Source: Mucilaginibacter galii (lineage in GTDB: Bacteria; Bacteroidota; Bacteroidia; Sphingobacteriales; Sphingobacteriaceae). Taken from it: DNA of 64,000 bases. The notes below the pieces were generated by a model. It saw nothing but the letters and a program-made list of their open reading frames with translations, was not told where the DNA came from and searched no databases. Position numbers and translations under genes: made by a program. Below are positions 36,928-45,475 of this stretch, piece after piece. The stretch spans positions 248,001 through 312,000 of the forward strand of contig NZ_BMDO01000001.1 in assembly GCF_014635825.1 (NCBI RefSeq). The letters run 5' to 3'. Positions within the stretch are counted from its first letter, which is position 1; every line of letters begins with the position of its first letter.

Positions 36928-37320
36928 ATGAACTCATTTGAGGATTTGGAGGTTTGGAAGAGTGCAAGAATTTTAAGAAATCTTGTTCTTGAACATACCT
37001 CCAAATTCCCGAAAGAAGAGAAATATAGCTTAATTGATCAGATTCTGCGTTCCTCGCGTTCTGTCACTGCTAACATCGCCGAGGGCTTTGGCCGTTTTCA
37101 TTACCAGGAAAATATCCAATTTTGCCGAACTGCAAGAGGCTCTTTATTTGAAACTCTCGACCATATGATATGTGCTTTCGATTGCCGTTATATTGATGAA
37201 ATTAACTTGCAACTTTTCAGAGTTCAACATGAGAATTGTCTAAAGTTATTGAATGGATATATAGCTTACTTAAAAAGAGCCAAAGCTGCCCAACAACACA
37301 ATAACCTAATAACTCGATAA
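36928..37320 (+). CDS. S23/four-helix-bundle protein
   Basis: This 130-residue protein is a member of the S23 (23S rRNA intervening sequence) four-helix-bundle family. It shows FEDLEVWKSARILRNLVLEH, the RSSRSVTANIAEGFGRF signature near residues 43-60, and FCRTARGSLFETLDHMICA. Members are found inside rRNA intervening sequences, as stand-alone genes and, as Avd, in diversity-generating retroelements. No reverse transcriptase or template repeat is nearby, so this is a stand-alone copy. Its last codons (NNLIT) are written in an inverted copy of the upstream repeat, which suggests it moved as a unit. The function is unknown. Confidence 0.85.
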   Translation: MNSFEDLEVWKSARILRNLVLEHTSKFPKEEKYSLIDQILRSSRSVTANIAEGFGRFHYQENIQFCRTARGSLFETLDHMICAFDCRYIDEINLQLFRVQHENCLKLLNGYIAYLKRAKAAQQHNNLITR

Positions 37321-37349
37321 CTGAACAACTTAACACCCACCATAACCAA

Positions 37350-38477
37350 ATGACCATCGGTTACGATGCCAAGCGAGCTTTTTTAAATAATACCGGGTTG
37401 GGTAACTACAGCCGGTGGTTAATTAAAGCTGTGGCATCTTACTATCCCGGGCATGAGTACAGGTTATATACCCCCCAGGTTAAAGAAAACCGCCATTACG
37501 CCTTCTTAAAAAAAATACCGCATACGCATATCTTTAGCCCAAAAAGTAAGTTGTTATCTTCCTGGTGGCGCAGCAAAGGTATTGTGAAGGATTTGCAGGC
37601 AGATGGTGTGCAGTTATATCACGGCTTAAGCCACGAATTACCGTTCGGCATCAGGCAAAGTAACATCAAATGTGTACTTACCGTGCACGACCTTATTTTT
37701 ATGCGGTTTCCGCAGTACTTCGGCTTTATAAACCGGGCTATTTACAAAACCAAATTGCAATATGCCTGTAAAGCAGCCGATCATATTATTGCCATTAGCC
37801 ACAAAACCAAGCAAGACCTGATTGAACTTTTAAAGGTAGACAGTTCGAAAATTGAAGTACTATACCAGGGATGCGACCCGGCCATTAAACTTCACCAAAG
37901 CGATGCACAGCGCAAACTGGTCAAAAAAAAATATGATCTTCCTAAAAGATATGTGCTAACGGTAGGCACCATTGAAGAACGTAAAAACTTGCTTCTATTA
38001 GCTAAATCGCTATTACATACTAAAGGCAGTGTTCCGCTTATAGTGGTGGGCAAGCCCACAGAGTATCTGGATAAGGTAAAAGCATTCATCAATGCAAATA
38101 ACTTAACGCAAAGAGTTATTTTTTTGCACGATGTAAGTTTTGACGAATTGCCGGCGTTGTATCAAATGGCAACATTGTTCGTCTATCCGTCGCGTTATGA
38201 AGGTTTTGGCATTCCGGTACTGGAGGCCATTAATTCGGGAGTGCCGGTTATTGCCGCTAAAGGATCTTGCCTGGAAGAGGCAGGCGGCCCCGACAGCCTG
38301 TATACCGATCCGGACGATGAACAAGAACTGGCCAAACATATTAACCGTATATGGAATAGCCCGGCAGTACGCCAGCAAATGATAGCTAAAGGTTTTGACT
38401 ATGCCCGCAACTTCGATGATGAAAAACTGGCCGGTCAATTAATGCAGCTTTATCAAAACACACTTAACCATGCTTAG
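37350..38477 (+). CDS. GT4-family glycosyltransferase
   Basis: This 375-residue GT-B enzyme has no signal peptide. The N-terminal Rossmann half opens MTIGYDAKRAFLNNTGLGNYSRWL, with a glycine loop for the acceptor side and LTVHDLIFMRFPQYF in the middle. The C-terminal half has YVLTVGTIEERKNLLLL near residue 205 and the nucleotide-sugar motif FVYPSRYEGFGIPVLEAINSGVPVIAAKGS, with E280-type glutamates of the EX7E signature. Transfer of a hexose to a cell-surface glycan is likely; donor and acceptor are unknown. It overlaps the next gene by 8 bp. Confidence 0.92.
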   Translation: MTIGYDAKRAFLNNTGLGNYSRWLIKAVASYYPGHEYRLYTPQVKENRHYAFLKKIPHTHIFSPKSKLLSSWWRSKGIVKDLQADGVQLYHGLSHELPFGIRQSNIKCVLTVHDLIFMRFPQYFGFINRAIYKTKLQYACKAADHIIAISHKTKQDLIELLKVDSSKIEVLYQGCDPAIKLHQSDAQRKLVKKKYDLPKRYVLTVGTIEERKNLLLLAKSLLHTKGSVPLIVVGKPTEYLDKVKAFINANNLTQRVIFLHDVSFDELPALYQMATLFVYPSRYEGFGIPVLEAINSGVPVIAAKGSCLEEAGGPDSLYTDPDDEQELAKHINRIWNSPAVRQQMIAKGFDYARNFDDEKLAGQLMQLYQNTLNHA

Positions 38478-39036
38478 AGACGAGGTAAAAAAAGCTTTTG
38501 AAATAATACAACAAGGCGGTATCATTTTATACCCTACCGATACCATTTGGGGCATAGGCTGCGATGCTACTAATACCGAAGCCATACAAAAGATATATGC
38601 CCTAAAACAGCGCGCCGCCGAAAAGAGTATGATCATTTTGCTCGATACGGAGAATAAATTGGAGAGCTATATTCGCGAAGTACCGGCCGTAGCATACGAT
38701 TTGATTGAGTTTGCAGAGAACCCTTTAACGCTGGTAATGCCCGGCGCCAAAAACATATCGCCTGCACTTATAGGCGAAGATGGCAGCGTAGGCGTGCGCG
38801 TAAGCAAGCACCCCTTTTGCCAGCAGCTCATTCAGCGCTTGCGCAAGCCGCTGGTTTCAACATCGGCCAATATCAGCGGTCAACCATCGCCTCAAAACTT
38901 TGCCCAAATTGCACCCGAGATTATTGATGGCGTTGACTATGTGGTTAACATTGATCAGCACGACTTGTCGGTAAAAAAGCCGTCGACTATTATGCGTATA
39001 GACCCAAGCGGAATGTTTGAGTTTATCAGAAAATAA
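38470..39036 (+). CDS. YrdC/Sua5-family L-threonylcarbamoyladenylate synthase
   Basis: This 188-residue YrdC-domain protein makes the threonylcarbamoyl-AMP used for t6A37 in tRNAs reading ANN codons. Conserved elements are LYPTDTIWGIGCDATN, IYALKQRAAEKSMIILL (the KxR substrate site), NPLTLVMPGA and STSANISGQPSP with the SxN motif. There is no C-terminal Sua5 extension, so it is the short TsaC form. It overlaps the glycosyltransferase by 8 bp and is probably co-transcribed; the pairing is not functionally obvious. Confidence 0.93.
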   Translation: MLRDEVKKAFEIIQQGGIILYPTDTIWGIGCDATNTEAIQKIYALKQRAAEKSMIILLDTENKLESYIREVPAVAYDLIEFAENPLTLVMPGAKNISPALIGEDGSVGVRVSKHPFCQQLIQRLRKPLVSTSANISGQPSPQNFAQIAPEIIDGVDYVVNIDQHDLSVKKPSTIMRIDPSGMFEFIRK

Positions 39037-39117
39037 CTGCTACAAATAAGCGTTATGTTATTATTTAATCTTATGCTGCATAATTACTAAACTTGCATTA
39101 TATCCAATATTTACGAT

Positions 39118-39519
39118 ATGAAAATTTTTGTTGCTAATCTCCCAACCGAGTATGATGAAATGGGCATTGCAACCTTGTTTATCACTTACGGAGAAATTTC
39201 GACTATTAACCTGGTAACCGATCGTCAAACCGGTCGCAGTAAAGGGTTTGCTTTTATAGAGATGCCCAATGATGAGGAAGCGCTTAACGCTATAAGCCAT
39301 CTTGATAAGATGCAGCTGACCTATAACAAACAACTGGCAGTAAGCCAGGCACAGGATAAACCCAAAACAAGTACTGGTGGCTATAGCCGCAACCCATCGC
39401 GCGGTGGAGGCGCACAGCGCAGTGGCTATGGCGGTAATCGCACCAATGCTTATAATAAAGACCATAACCGCCAGGACAGGGGTTATAACCGCGGACCAGA
39501 CAGAGAAAAGAAAGACTAA
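39118..39519 (+). CDS. RRM-type RNA-binding protein with Gly/Arg-rich tail
   Basis: This 133-residue protein has one RNA recognition motif (1-80) with RNP2 IFVANL at residues 3-8 and RNP1 KGFAFIEM around 42-49, preceded by the DRQTGRSKG loop. A glycine/arginine/asparagine-rich tail (about 87-133, PSRGGGAQRSGYGGNRTN) resembles RGG-like tails. Such proteins are widespread in Bacteroidota and cyanobacteria and may act in post-transcriptional control, replacing Hfq-like functions. It has its own strong terminator. Confidence 0.92.
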   Translation: MKIFVANLPTEYDEMGIATLFITYGEISTINLVTDRQTGRSKGFAFIEMPNDEEALNAISHLDKMQLTYNKQLAVSQAQDKPKTSTGGYSRNPSRGGGAQRSGYGGNRTNAYNKDHNRQDRGYNRGPDREKKD

Positions 39520-39520
39520 A

Positions 39521-39550
39521 CAAAGCCGGCTAATGCCGGCTTTGTTGTTT
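39521..39550 (+). terminator. Rho-independent terminator after the RRM gene
   Basis: A perfect 10-bp stem, CAAAGCCGGC with its complement, has a TAAT loop and is followed by TTGTTT. It starts directly after the stop codon. Confidence 0.85.
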
Positions 39551-39977
39551 ACAGTGAATACATAATAATGTAATAACTCATAAAAAACAATACACTGTCT
39601 GAAATAAAGGCCATGATATGGCATTTAGAACTATGAATTTAATTTTTTAATCGAAGCTTAATGTTTTTGTGAACAACTAATTTGGCAGTGTTAAAAAAAT
39701 TGTTCGTGTAAATTTTTACAATAAAAAGCATACTATTAAACCTTTTATCTTAATTGATAATAAAATTAATTTGAACTATTAAAAAAATAAACAAAGCCTC
39801 AATATACCACTATACGCCATGATATTGAATACCCTGTGCTTCAACAAAGCATATACACATAACTTTGGCTTGCAAATTGCAACTGCAGCTACAGTTGCAG
39901 TTACTTAAAATTTACATACGCGTAATTTTACTTGATCTTACTGCTTTATACATATTACAACAACGATACATACGATC
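39551..39977. other. Long A/T-rich intergenic region before the receiver gene
   Basis: This 427-bp gap has no open frame I would call. The only structure seen is an 8-bp inverted repeat, TGCAACTG-N6-CAGTTGCA (39878-39899), about 80 bp before the next ATG, which could be an operator. No perfect -7 box was found. Confidence 0.4.
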
Positions 39978-40340
39978 ATGAGAAAGATACTGGCGGTAGA
40001 TGATGATAAGGATATACTTGAAGTACTTCAATTTATATTAGAGGATTCTGGCTATCAGGTTGATACACTTTCAGATGGTCACCAGTTATTTGAATGCCTG
40101 AACAACAGCTTACCCGATCTTATTTTAATGGACATTATGCTGAATGGTTTAGATGGTCGTGATCTGTGTAAAAACGTTAAGTTAAACATTAAAACGCACA
40201 GCATTCCTGTAATTATGATATCGGCCAGCCATACCATTTCTGATGTGCTTAAGCAAGATTGCGCGCCCGACGATTTTTTGGCTAAACCTTTCGATATAAA
40301 CATACTGCTTAATAAAATTCAACGCCAGTTTGCTGCGTAA
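39978..40340 (+). CDS. Single-domain response regulator (CheY-like receiver)
   Basis: This 120-residue protein is one receiver domain only. The acidic pocket is VDDDKD (8-10), the phosphoacceptor is D52 in LILMDIMLNGLDGRD, the switch residue is in VIMISASHT and the lysine is in FLAKPFD. There is no output domain and no kinase beside it, so it must relay from an unlinked kinase, for example in a phosphorelay. It stands alone between an A/T-rich upstream gap and a 182-bp downstream gap. Confidence 0.92.
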   Translation: MRKILAVDDDKDILEVLQFILEDSGYQVDTLSDGHQLFECLNNSLPDLILMDIMLNGLDGRDLCKNVKLNIKTHSIPVIMISASHTISDVLKQDCAPDDFLAKPFDINILLNKIQRQFAA

Positions 40341-40496
40341 AAGCTAACAGTTACCTTCTTCCGTATTTCCTCCTCAAAAATTAATGGGCTGGGTTTAAAC
40401 TGTTTGTTATACAAAGTTTACCCAAGTATACCATGTATTAGTTACTTTCGTTAAAAATATGCGAAGAGGCATACGCTTATGGCGTGCCTTGAGCCA

Positions 40497-40504
40497 TAAT
40501 TTTG
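40497..40504 (+). promoter_or_regulatory. -7 box for the TPR-barrel-Ton operon
   Basis: TAATTTTG matches TAnnTTTG 19-26 bp before the TPR-protein ATG. A bulged hairpin around 40466-40488 lies just upstream. The -33 box is unclear. Confidence 0.4.
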
Positions 40505-40522
40505 TTTTTGTAACAGCATTCT

Positions 40523-43500
40523 ATGATTAAACTCAAACCCATTGCTGCGTGTGCATTGTTGCTCGGCACGCTCTCTGTAAAGGCGCAGCAAAACGCCTCT
40601 TTTCAAATATATCGCACTTATCAAACGGCTACTACACTGCTTAACGGTGGCCAGTACGTAGCCGCCGCCGAACAGTTCAGGCTTATTGAACAATCACGTT
40701 TAAAGACCACCAATCAGCCGCAGTTCGAGTCAGAAGTATCGTTGCTTAAAGAAAATGCTAAATATTACGAAGCCCTTTGCGCGCTCGAATTAGGCAATGA
40801 TGATGCTTTAAGCCTCTTTCAACATTTCATCAAAGAACACCCTGAAAATGCACTGTCTAAACTGGCTTATTTTCAAATTGGTAAATCTTACTCTAAACAG
40901 CAAAAGTACGGGGATGCCATCTTGTGGTTCAACAAAATTGACGCTAAAGAACTCAATGGTAAAGAGTATACCGAATATAAGTTTCGTAAGGGATATGCCT
41001 ATTTTGAGCTGAACGATTATAAATACGCCCAAGAGTTATTTAGTGAAGTAAAGGATAAAAAATCGCCGTTTACTGAAGATGCCACCTACTACTACGCCTA
41101 CATAGCTTATCTTAACAAAGATTACCATGTGGCGCTTCTCAATTTTGAGAAGCTCAAAAATTCGCGCAAATACGAAAACAGCTATCCTTATTACATCACT
41201 GCGGTTTACTTTTTAGATCAGCGGTATGATGATGTGATAAGCTACGCTATACCCGTTTTAAATACAACCCAGCAACAGCACGAAACCGAAATGTTGCGGA
41301 TTGTGGGTGCCTCATATTTTGCCAAAGGAAACTATCCTTCTGCAGTACAGTATTACAGCCGCTTCCAAAACCGCGATCTTGGAAAAACGCAAAACACGCA
41401 GGATAGCTACCAAATTGGTTATGCTTATTACAAAACCGGCGATGATGCTAAAGCTACCAAGGAACTGGAAAAGCTGATTGACAAAACTGATGTATACAGC
41501 CAGAACGGTAACTATACCTTGGGTACCATCTTTTTAAAGAATAACAACAAACAGGCGGCCCGCAATGCCTTTCAGGTTGCATCACGCCTTGATTTTGATA
41601 AGCAATTGCAGGAAGATGCCTTGTTTGAATACGCCAAACTCTCTTACGAGTTAGACTTTAACAACCAGGCATTGGAGGCTACGCGCCAGTATCTGCGCAA
41701 TTACCCCCGCTCTAAACGTACCGATGAGGTAAAGATATTATTAGGCGAGGCTTTGCTTAACTCCAAAAATTATAAAGAGGCTGTTGAAATTTTAGAGCCT
41801 ATTGTAGAATCATCACCCAACGCGGCAGAGGCTTACCAAAAGGTTACTTATTACCGCGGATTGGAGTTCTACAACGAACGTGCTTTTGAAAATGCGATCG
41901 GTATATTCTTACGCTCGTTGAAACACCCGCGCGATGAGAAAATTACGGCTCTAACCACCTACTGGCTGGCCGAATCTATGTACGAAGTACGCAAATATGC
42001 CGAATCGGTTGAGCAGTTCGAGGAGTTTTTGGCTAACCCCGAGGCCAAGCAATCGGGCGTTTATAACTATGCCAATTACGGTTTGGGTTATGCAGCATTT
42101 GGCGGCGAGCAGTATAAAAAAGCTGCAACCTATTTTGAACGCTTTTTAGCCGGTCAACCATCTGATAAAAACACCATTAACGATGCCGTTGCCCGTTTGG
42201 CCGATAGTTATTTTGTATTAAAGAGTTATGGTCAGGCTTTAAGCTATTACGACCGGTTAATGGCCAGCGGCAGCAAAAGCCAGGATTATGCCCTGTTCCA
42301 ACGTGGTATGATCCAAGGGTTGCAAAACTCCCCTGATGCTAAGATCAGTACATTGAATGATGTTTTGACCCGCTACCCTAATTCGGATTTTGCAGATGAT
42401 GCCGCTTTCGAAATTGCCTACACCTACTTTTTAAAGAATGATGGTGACCGCGCCAAGACCGACTTGCAAGCCATGATTGATAAATATCCGCGCAGCAGCT
42501 ACATTCCGCGTGCGCTGGTAACCATGGGCTTGATAGATTATAACAACAACCAGGACGACCAGGCGGTAGAATCGTTTAAGAAAGTGGTACAAACCTATCC
42601 ATCTTCTGAGGAAGCTAAACAAGCTTTGAAGCAGATAGAAAAGATCTACACTGATAAAGGCGACGCGCAAACATTCATTAGCTATGCCGCTACCACCCCT
42701 ATTGGCAATTATAGCGCGGCCGAAAAGGAAAGCATTATGGCTACCGCGGCTAATAATCTGTACTTAAAAGGTGATTGGACCGGTACCGTAGCTGCCGTTG
42801 GTGCTTATTATGATAAGGCTACCCGCCCTATCTACGATAAGCAAATGCGCTTTATACGCGCCCAAAGTTTGGTTAACCTCAACCGCCCAACTGAAGCCGT
42901 AGCCGATTATAATGTGATACTGAACGACTGGACCAGCGCTTACACCGAGAAGTCGCTTATTAGCATGTCTAAGCTTTACATGGCGCAAAAACGTTATAAC
43001 GAAGCAGTGGTATTCCTGAAACGATTGGAAACCAACTCCGAGTACAAAGCCGATTACAACTTCGCCATTAACAATTTATTGTTATGCTACAGCGAAATGG
43101 AAATGCCTGATGATGCCCTGCATTATGTGCAATTGGTGCGCGAAAACGAAAAATCATCTGAAGAGGATAAATTTAAAACAGGCTTGTATGCCGGTAACGC
43201 TTACCTGCAAAAAGGCGATACCGATGCCGCAATTAAAGAGTTTAACTATACGGTTAACAACACCAAAACGGTTGCAGCTGCCGAAGCCAAGTACCACATT
43301 GCGCAAATTGAATATCAAAAAGGCAATTACAAAGCTTCTCAAAAAACATGTTTCGAAATTACCAGCAAGTATGGCAATTACGATTATTGGTTAACCAAAG
43401 CCTACGTTTTATTAGCCGATAATTATGCGGCGCTTAAAGATCCGTTCCAGGCCAAGGCTACCCTGCAAAGTGTAATTGAAAATTATAAAGGCGATGATGA

Positions 43501-43597
43501 TATCTTGCCCGACGCTAAGGCCAAACTTCAGAAATTGAACGAAGCAAGCGGCACTACACCTGCTGCCGGTACCGAGCCCAACAAACAGGATAAATAA
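40523..43597 (+). CDS. Large secreted tetratricopeptide-repeat protein
   Basis: This 1024-residue protein has a signal peptide ending SVKAQQ and then TPR/Sel1-like helical repeats along nearly its full length. Recurrent units include YFQIGKSYSKQQKYGDAILWF, AYFELNDYKYAQELFSEV and AYTYFLKNDGDRAKTDLQAM. BamD/YbgF-like spacing suggests a periplasmic scaffold. The last 15 residues are a low-complexity tail. It is the first gene of a plus-strand operon, 20 bp before the barrel gene, so it probably works with that barrel and the Ton motor. The specific role is unknown. Confidence 0.88.
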   Translation: MIKLKPIAACALLLGTLSVKAQQNASFQIYRTYQTATTLLNGGQYVAAAEQFRLIEQSRLKTTNQPQFESEVSLLKENAKYYEALCALELGNDDALSLFQHFIKEHPENALSKLAYFQIGKSYSKQQKYGDAILWFNKIDAKELNGKEYTEYKFRKGYAYFELNDYKYAQELFSEVKDKKSPFTEDATYYYAYIAYLNKDYHVALLNFEKLKNSRKYENSYPYYITAVYFLDQRYDDVISYAIPVLNTTQQQHETEMLRIVGASYFAKGNYPSAVQYYSRFQNRDLGKTQNTQDSYQIGYAYYKTGDDAKATKELEKLIDKTDVYSQNGNYTLGTIFLKNNNKQAARNAFQVASRLDFDKQLQEDALFEYAKLSYELDFNNQALEATRQYLRNYPRSKRTDEVKILLGEALLNSKNYKEAVEILEPIVESSPNAAEAYQKVTYYRGLEFYNERAFENAIGIFLRSLKHPRDEKITALTTYWLAESMYEVRKYAESVEQFEEFLANPEAKQSGVYNYANYGLGYAAFGGEQYKKAATYFERFLAGQPSDKNTINDAVARLADSYFVLKSYGQALSYYDRLMASGSKSQDYALFQRGMIQGLQNSPDAKISTLNDVLTRYPNSDFADDAAFEIAYTYFLKNDGDRAKTDLQAMIDKYPRSSYIPRALVTMGLIDYNNNQDDQAVESFKKVVQTYPSSEEAKQALKQIEKIYTDKGDAQTFISYAATTPIGNYSAAEKESIMATAANNLYLKGDWTGTVAAVGAYYDKATRPIYDKQMRFIRAQSLVNLNRPTEAVADYNVILNDWTSAYTEKSLISMSKLYMAQKRYNEAVVFLKRLETNSEYKADYNFAINNLLLCYSEMEMPDDALHYVQLVRENEKSSEEDKFKTGLYAGNAYLQKGDTDAAIKEFNYTVNNTKTVAAAEAKYHIAQIEYQKGNYKASQKTCFEITSKYGNYDYWLTKAYVLLADNYAALKDPFQAKATLQSVIENYKGDDDILPDAKAKLQKLNEASGTTPAAGTEPNKQDK

Positions 43598-43617
43598 GCA
43601 CCACCAAAACAGTACTC

Positions 43618-45432
43618 ATGAAAATCAGATATTTCTATATACTTTCTATAATCATCCTGGCGTTTGGTGCGGCGCCTGCCCAGGCCCAGGTAAAAAAGTC
43701 GGCTAAGAAGCCCATCACCAAAGCACCCGTAAGTAAGCCTGCCGCTAAAAAGCTGGGCGATGCCGCGGCCAAGGTAAAGCAAGACACTACTAAAAAAGGC
43801 GGACAAGCCAGCCCTGCAACTAACAATGCTCCAAATAATGGCAGCCTGTCAGAAGAAATTGTGGTTACTACAGTGTATAAGCCTGTACTGGCCGATGCTG
43901 TAAAAATACGCCGCAACCCCAATTTAGAAGAAACGCAGCCCTTCAAAGCGCCGCTAACCTACTCGTCCCTACTTGATAAACGCCTGGAACGTAACAGCGA
44001 AATAAGGCAGTTAGAAGCCATGAAAATGCCTATAGAGCGCGATTCTATCCCGGCTAATAATTTCGTACGTGCAGGCTTTGGTAGCTTAAGCACTTTATTT
44101 GGCGAAGCCTACATTAACAACGGCAAGGACGAAGCCCTCCAAACCGGAGCTTTCTTTAAGCACTTTAGCCAGAAAGGCAGCGATCTGGCCAAGCAAAACG
44201 AAAGCCGTACCGAGGCTGGCGTGTTTGGCAAATCTATTGGTGAGGTAAATACGCTTACCGGCCGCGTTAACTATGAGCGCCGCAACAATTACTTCTACGG
44301 TTACGATAACTCGGTTGTTAGAAGTTCTGTAGACCCGGCAAAACAGCATTTCAATACCATAAGCGCCGAGGGCGAACTGGCCCGTAACCATCAGGATACC
44401 GACCGTGTGTTCACCTATGCGCTTAAAGCCAACGGCTACCTGTTCAGCAATGCATACGAGGCCCGTGAAAATAACGTAGTGGTATCAGGTTACTTAAACC
44501 AAACCATTAACCAGTTTTATGCAGGTTTAGGTGCATCTTTAGATGTTGCTTCGCAAAAAGATGTATCTTACTCATTAAACAATAGTTTTCTACGTCTAAA
44601 TCCTTATTTAAAGTTTCAGGGCGATAATTACAAGATAGATGCAGGAGTAAACATTGCCAAGGAGTTTGGCTTCTCCTCAAGGTTCTTCATTTTCCCGGCT
44701 GTTAAACTCGAATACCAGATAGTGCCCGAGTATGTACGCCTGTTTGCCGAAGCTAAAGGTGATGTTAACCGCACTTCGTTGCGCAGCCTTTCAGAGATCA
44801 ACCCTTTTATTGGTCAAAACATCAACATTACTAATTCGGTTGATAAACTGGATATTACCATTGGCTTAAAGGGACGCATTGTTGCCGGTTTAGGTTTCAA
44901 GGCATCTATATTCCGCAACAGTGTATCTGATCTACCTTTATTTGTGAGCAACGTTCAACCGGTAACTACGCCGCAACTTATACCAGCCGGCAATAACCGT
45001 TTCAACGTTATCTATGATTCCGGTCGTGCACGTATCAGCGGTTTCAATGGCGAACTGGACTATAAAGCTTCAGACGACTTGAACATTTTTGGCCGTGTTG
45101 AATTCAGGGATTATAAATTAGCCAGCGAAACCGAAGCCTGGAACCTGCCTAAGTTTAAACTAACCGCCGGAACCGTTATCCACATCAGCAATAAGTTTGA
45201 AATTAACGGCGCCCTGTTATTACGCGGAAGCACTAAAGACCGCATAGCCGCCAACCAGGTAGTAACACTTAAATCATTTGCCGATTTAAACGGCGGCTTG
45301 AGTTACAAAGCCACCAAGAAAATTTCGGTATTTGTGCAGGCTAATAATATTTTAAGCACCAAGTACCAAACCTACTTATATTACCCTAACTACGGTTTTA
45401 ATATATTTGGAGGTGTGGGCTTCACTTTTTAA
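43618..45432 (+). CDS. Plug-less TonB-dependent-receptor-like outer-membrane barrel
   Basis: This 604-residue protein has a signal peptide ending PAQAQ and a lysine/alanine/proline-rich low-complexity stretch (about 25-75). A TonB-box-like segment follows, EEIVVTTVYKPVLADAVKI (about 80-98). The rest is beta-strand rich and ends in a barrel-closing strand, GFNIFGGVGFTF, with a final aromatic residue as outer-membrane barrels have. It aligns in style to the barrel half of TonB-dependent receptors but lacks the plug domain. It is embedded among TPR, SPOR and ExbB/ExbD/TonB genes, so it may be a TonB-energised or TonB-anchored barrel. Cargo unknown. Confidence 0.82.
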   Translation: MKIRYFYILSIIILAFGAAPAQAQVKKSAKKPITKAPVSKPAAKKLGDAAAKVKQDTTKKGGQASPATNNAPNNGSLSEEIVVTTVYKPVLADAVKIRRNPNLEETQPFKAPLTYSSLLDKRLERNSEIRQLEAMKMPIERDSIPANNFVRAGFGSLSTLFGEAYINNGKDEALQTGAFFKHFSQKGSDLAKQNESRTEAGVFGKSIGEVNTLTGRVNYERRNNYFYGYDNSVVRSSVDPAKQHFNTISAEGELARNHQDTDRVFTYALKANGYLFSNAYEARENNVVVSGYLNQTINQFYAGLGASLDVASQKDVSYSLNNSFLRLNPYLKFQGDNYKIDAGVNIAKEFGFSSRFFIFPAVKLEYQIVPEYVRLFAEAKGDVNRTSLRSLSEINPFIGQNINITNSVDKLDITIGLKGRIVAGLGFKASIFRNSVSDLPLFVSNVQPVTTPQLIPAGNNRFNVIYDSGRARISGFNGELDYKASDDLNIFGRVEFRDYKLASETEAWNLPKFKLTAGTVIHISNKFEINGALLLRGSTKDRIAANQVVTLKSFADLNGGLSYKATKKISVFVQANNILSTKYQTYLYYPNYGFNIFGGVGFTF

Positions 45433-45475
45433 TTATATTTGCTGTACTGTATCTAAATTCCCTGGTTAGAAAGAA

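Noticed and set aside
36928..37320. S23/Avd-like protein as part of a diversity-generating retroelement
   Set aside because: There is no reverse transcriptase, template repeat or variable target gene in the neighbouring sequence.
39061..39624. A 187-codon minus-strand open frame opposite the RRM gene
   Set aside because: It overlaps a clear RRM protein gene and its terminator; the sequence has the hydrophobic/cysteine pattern of an antisense shadow.
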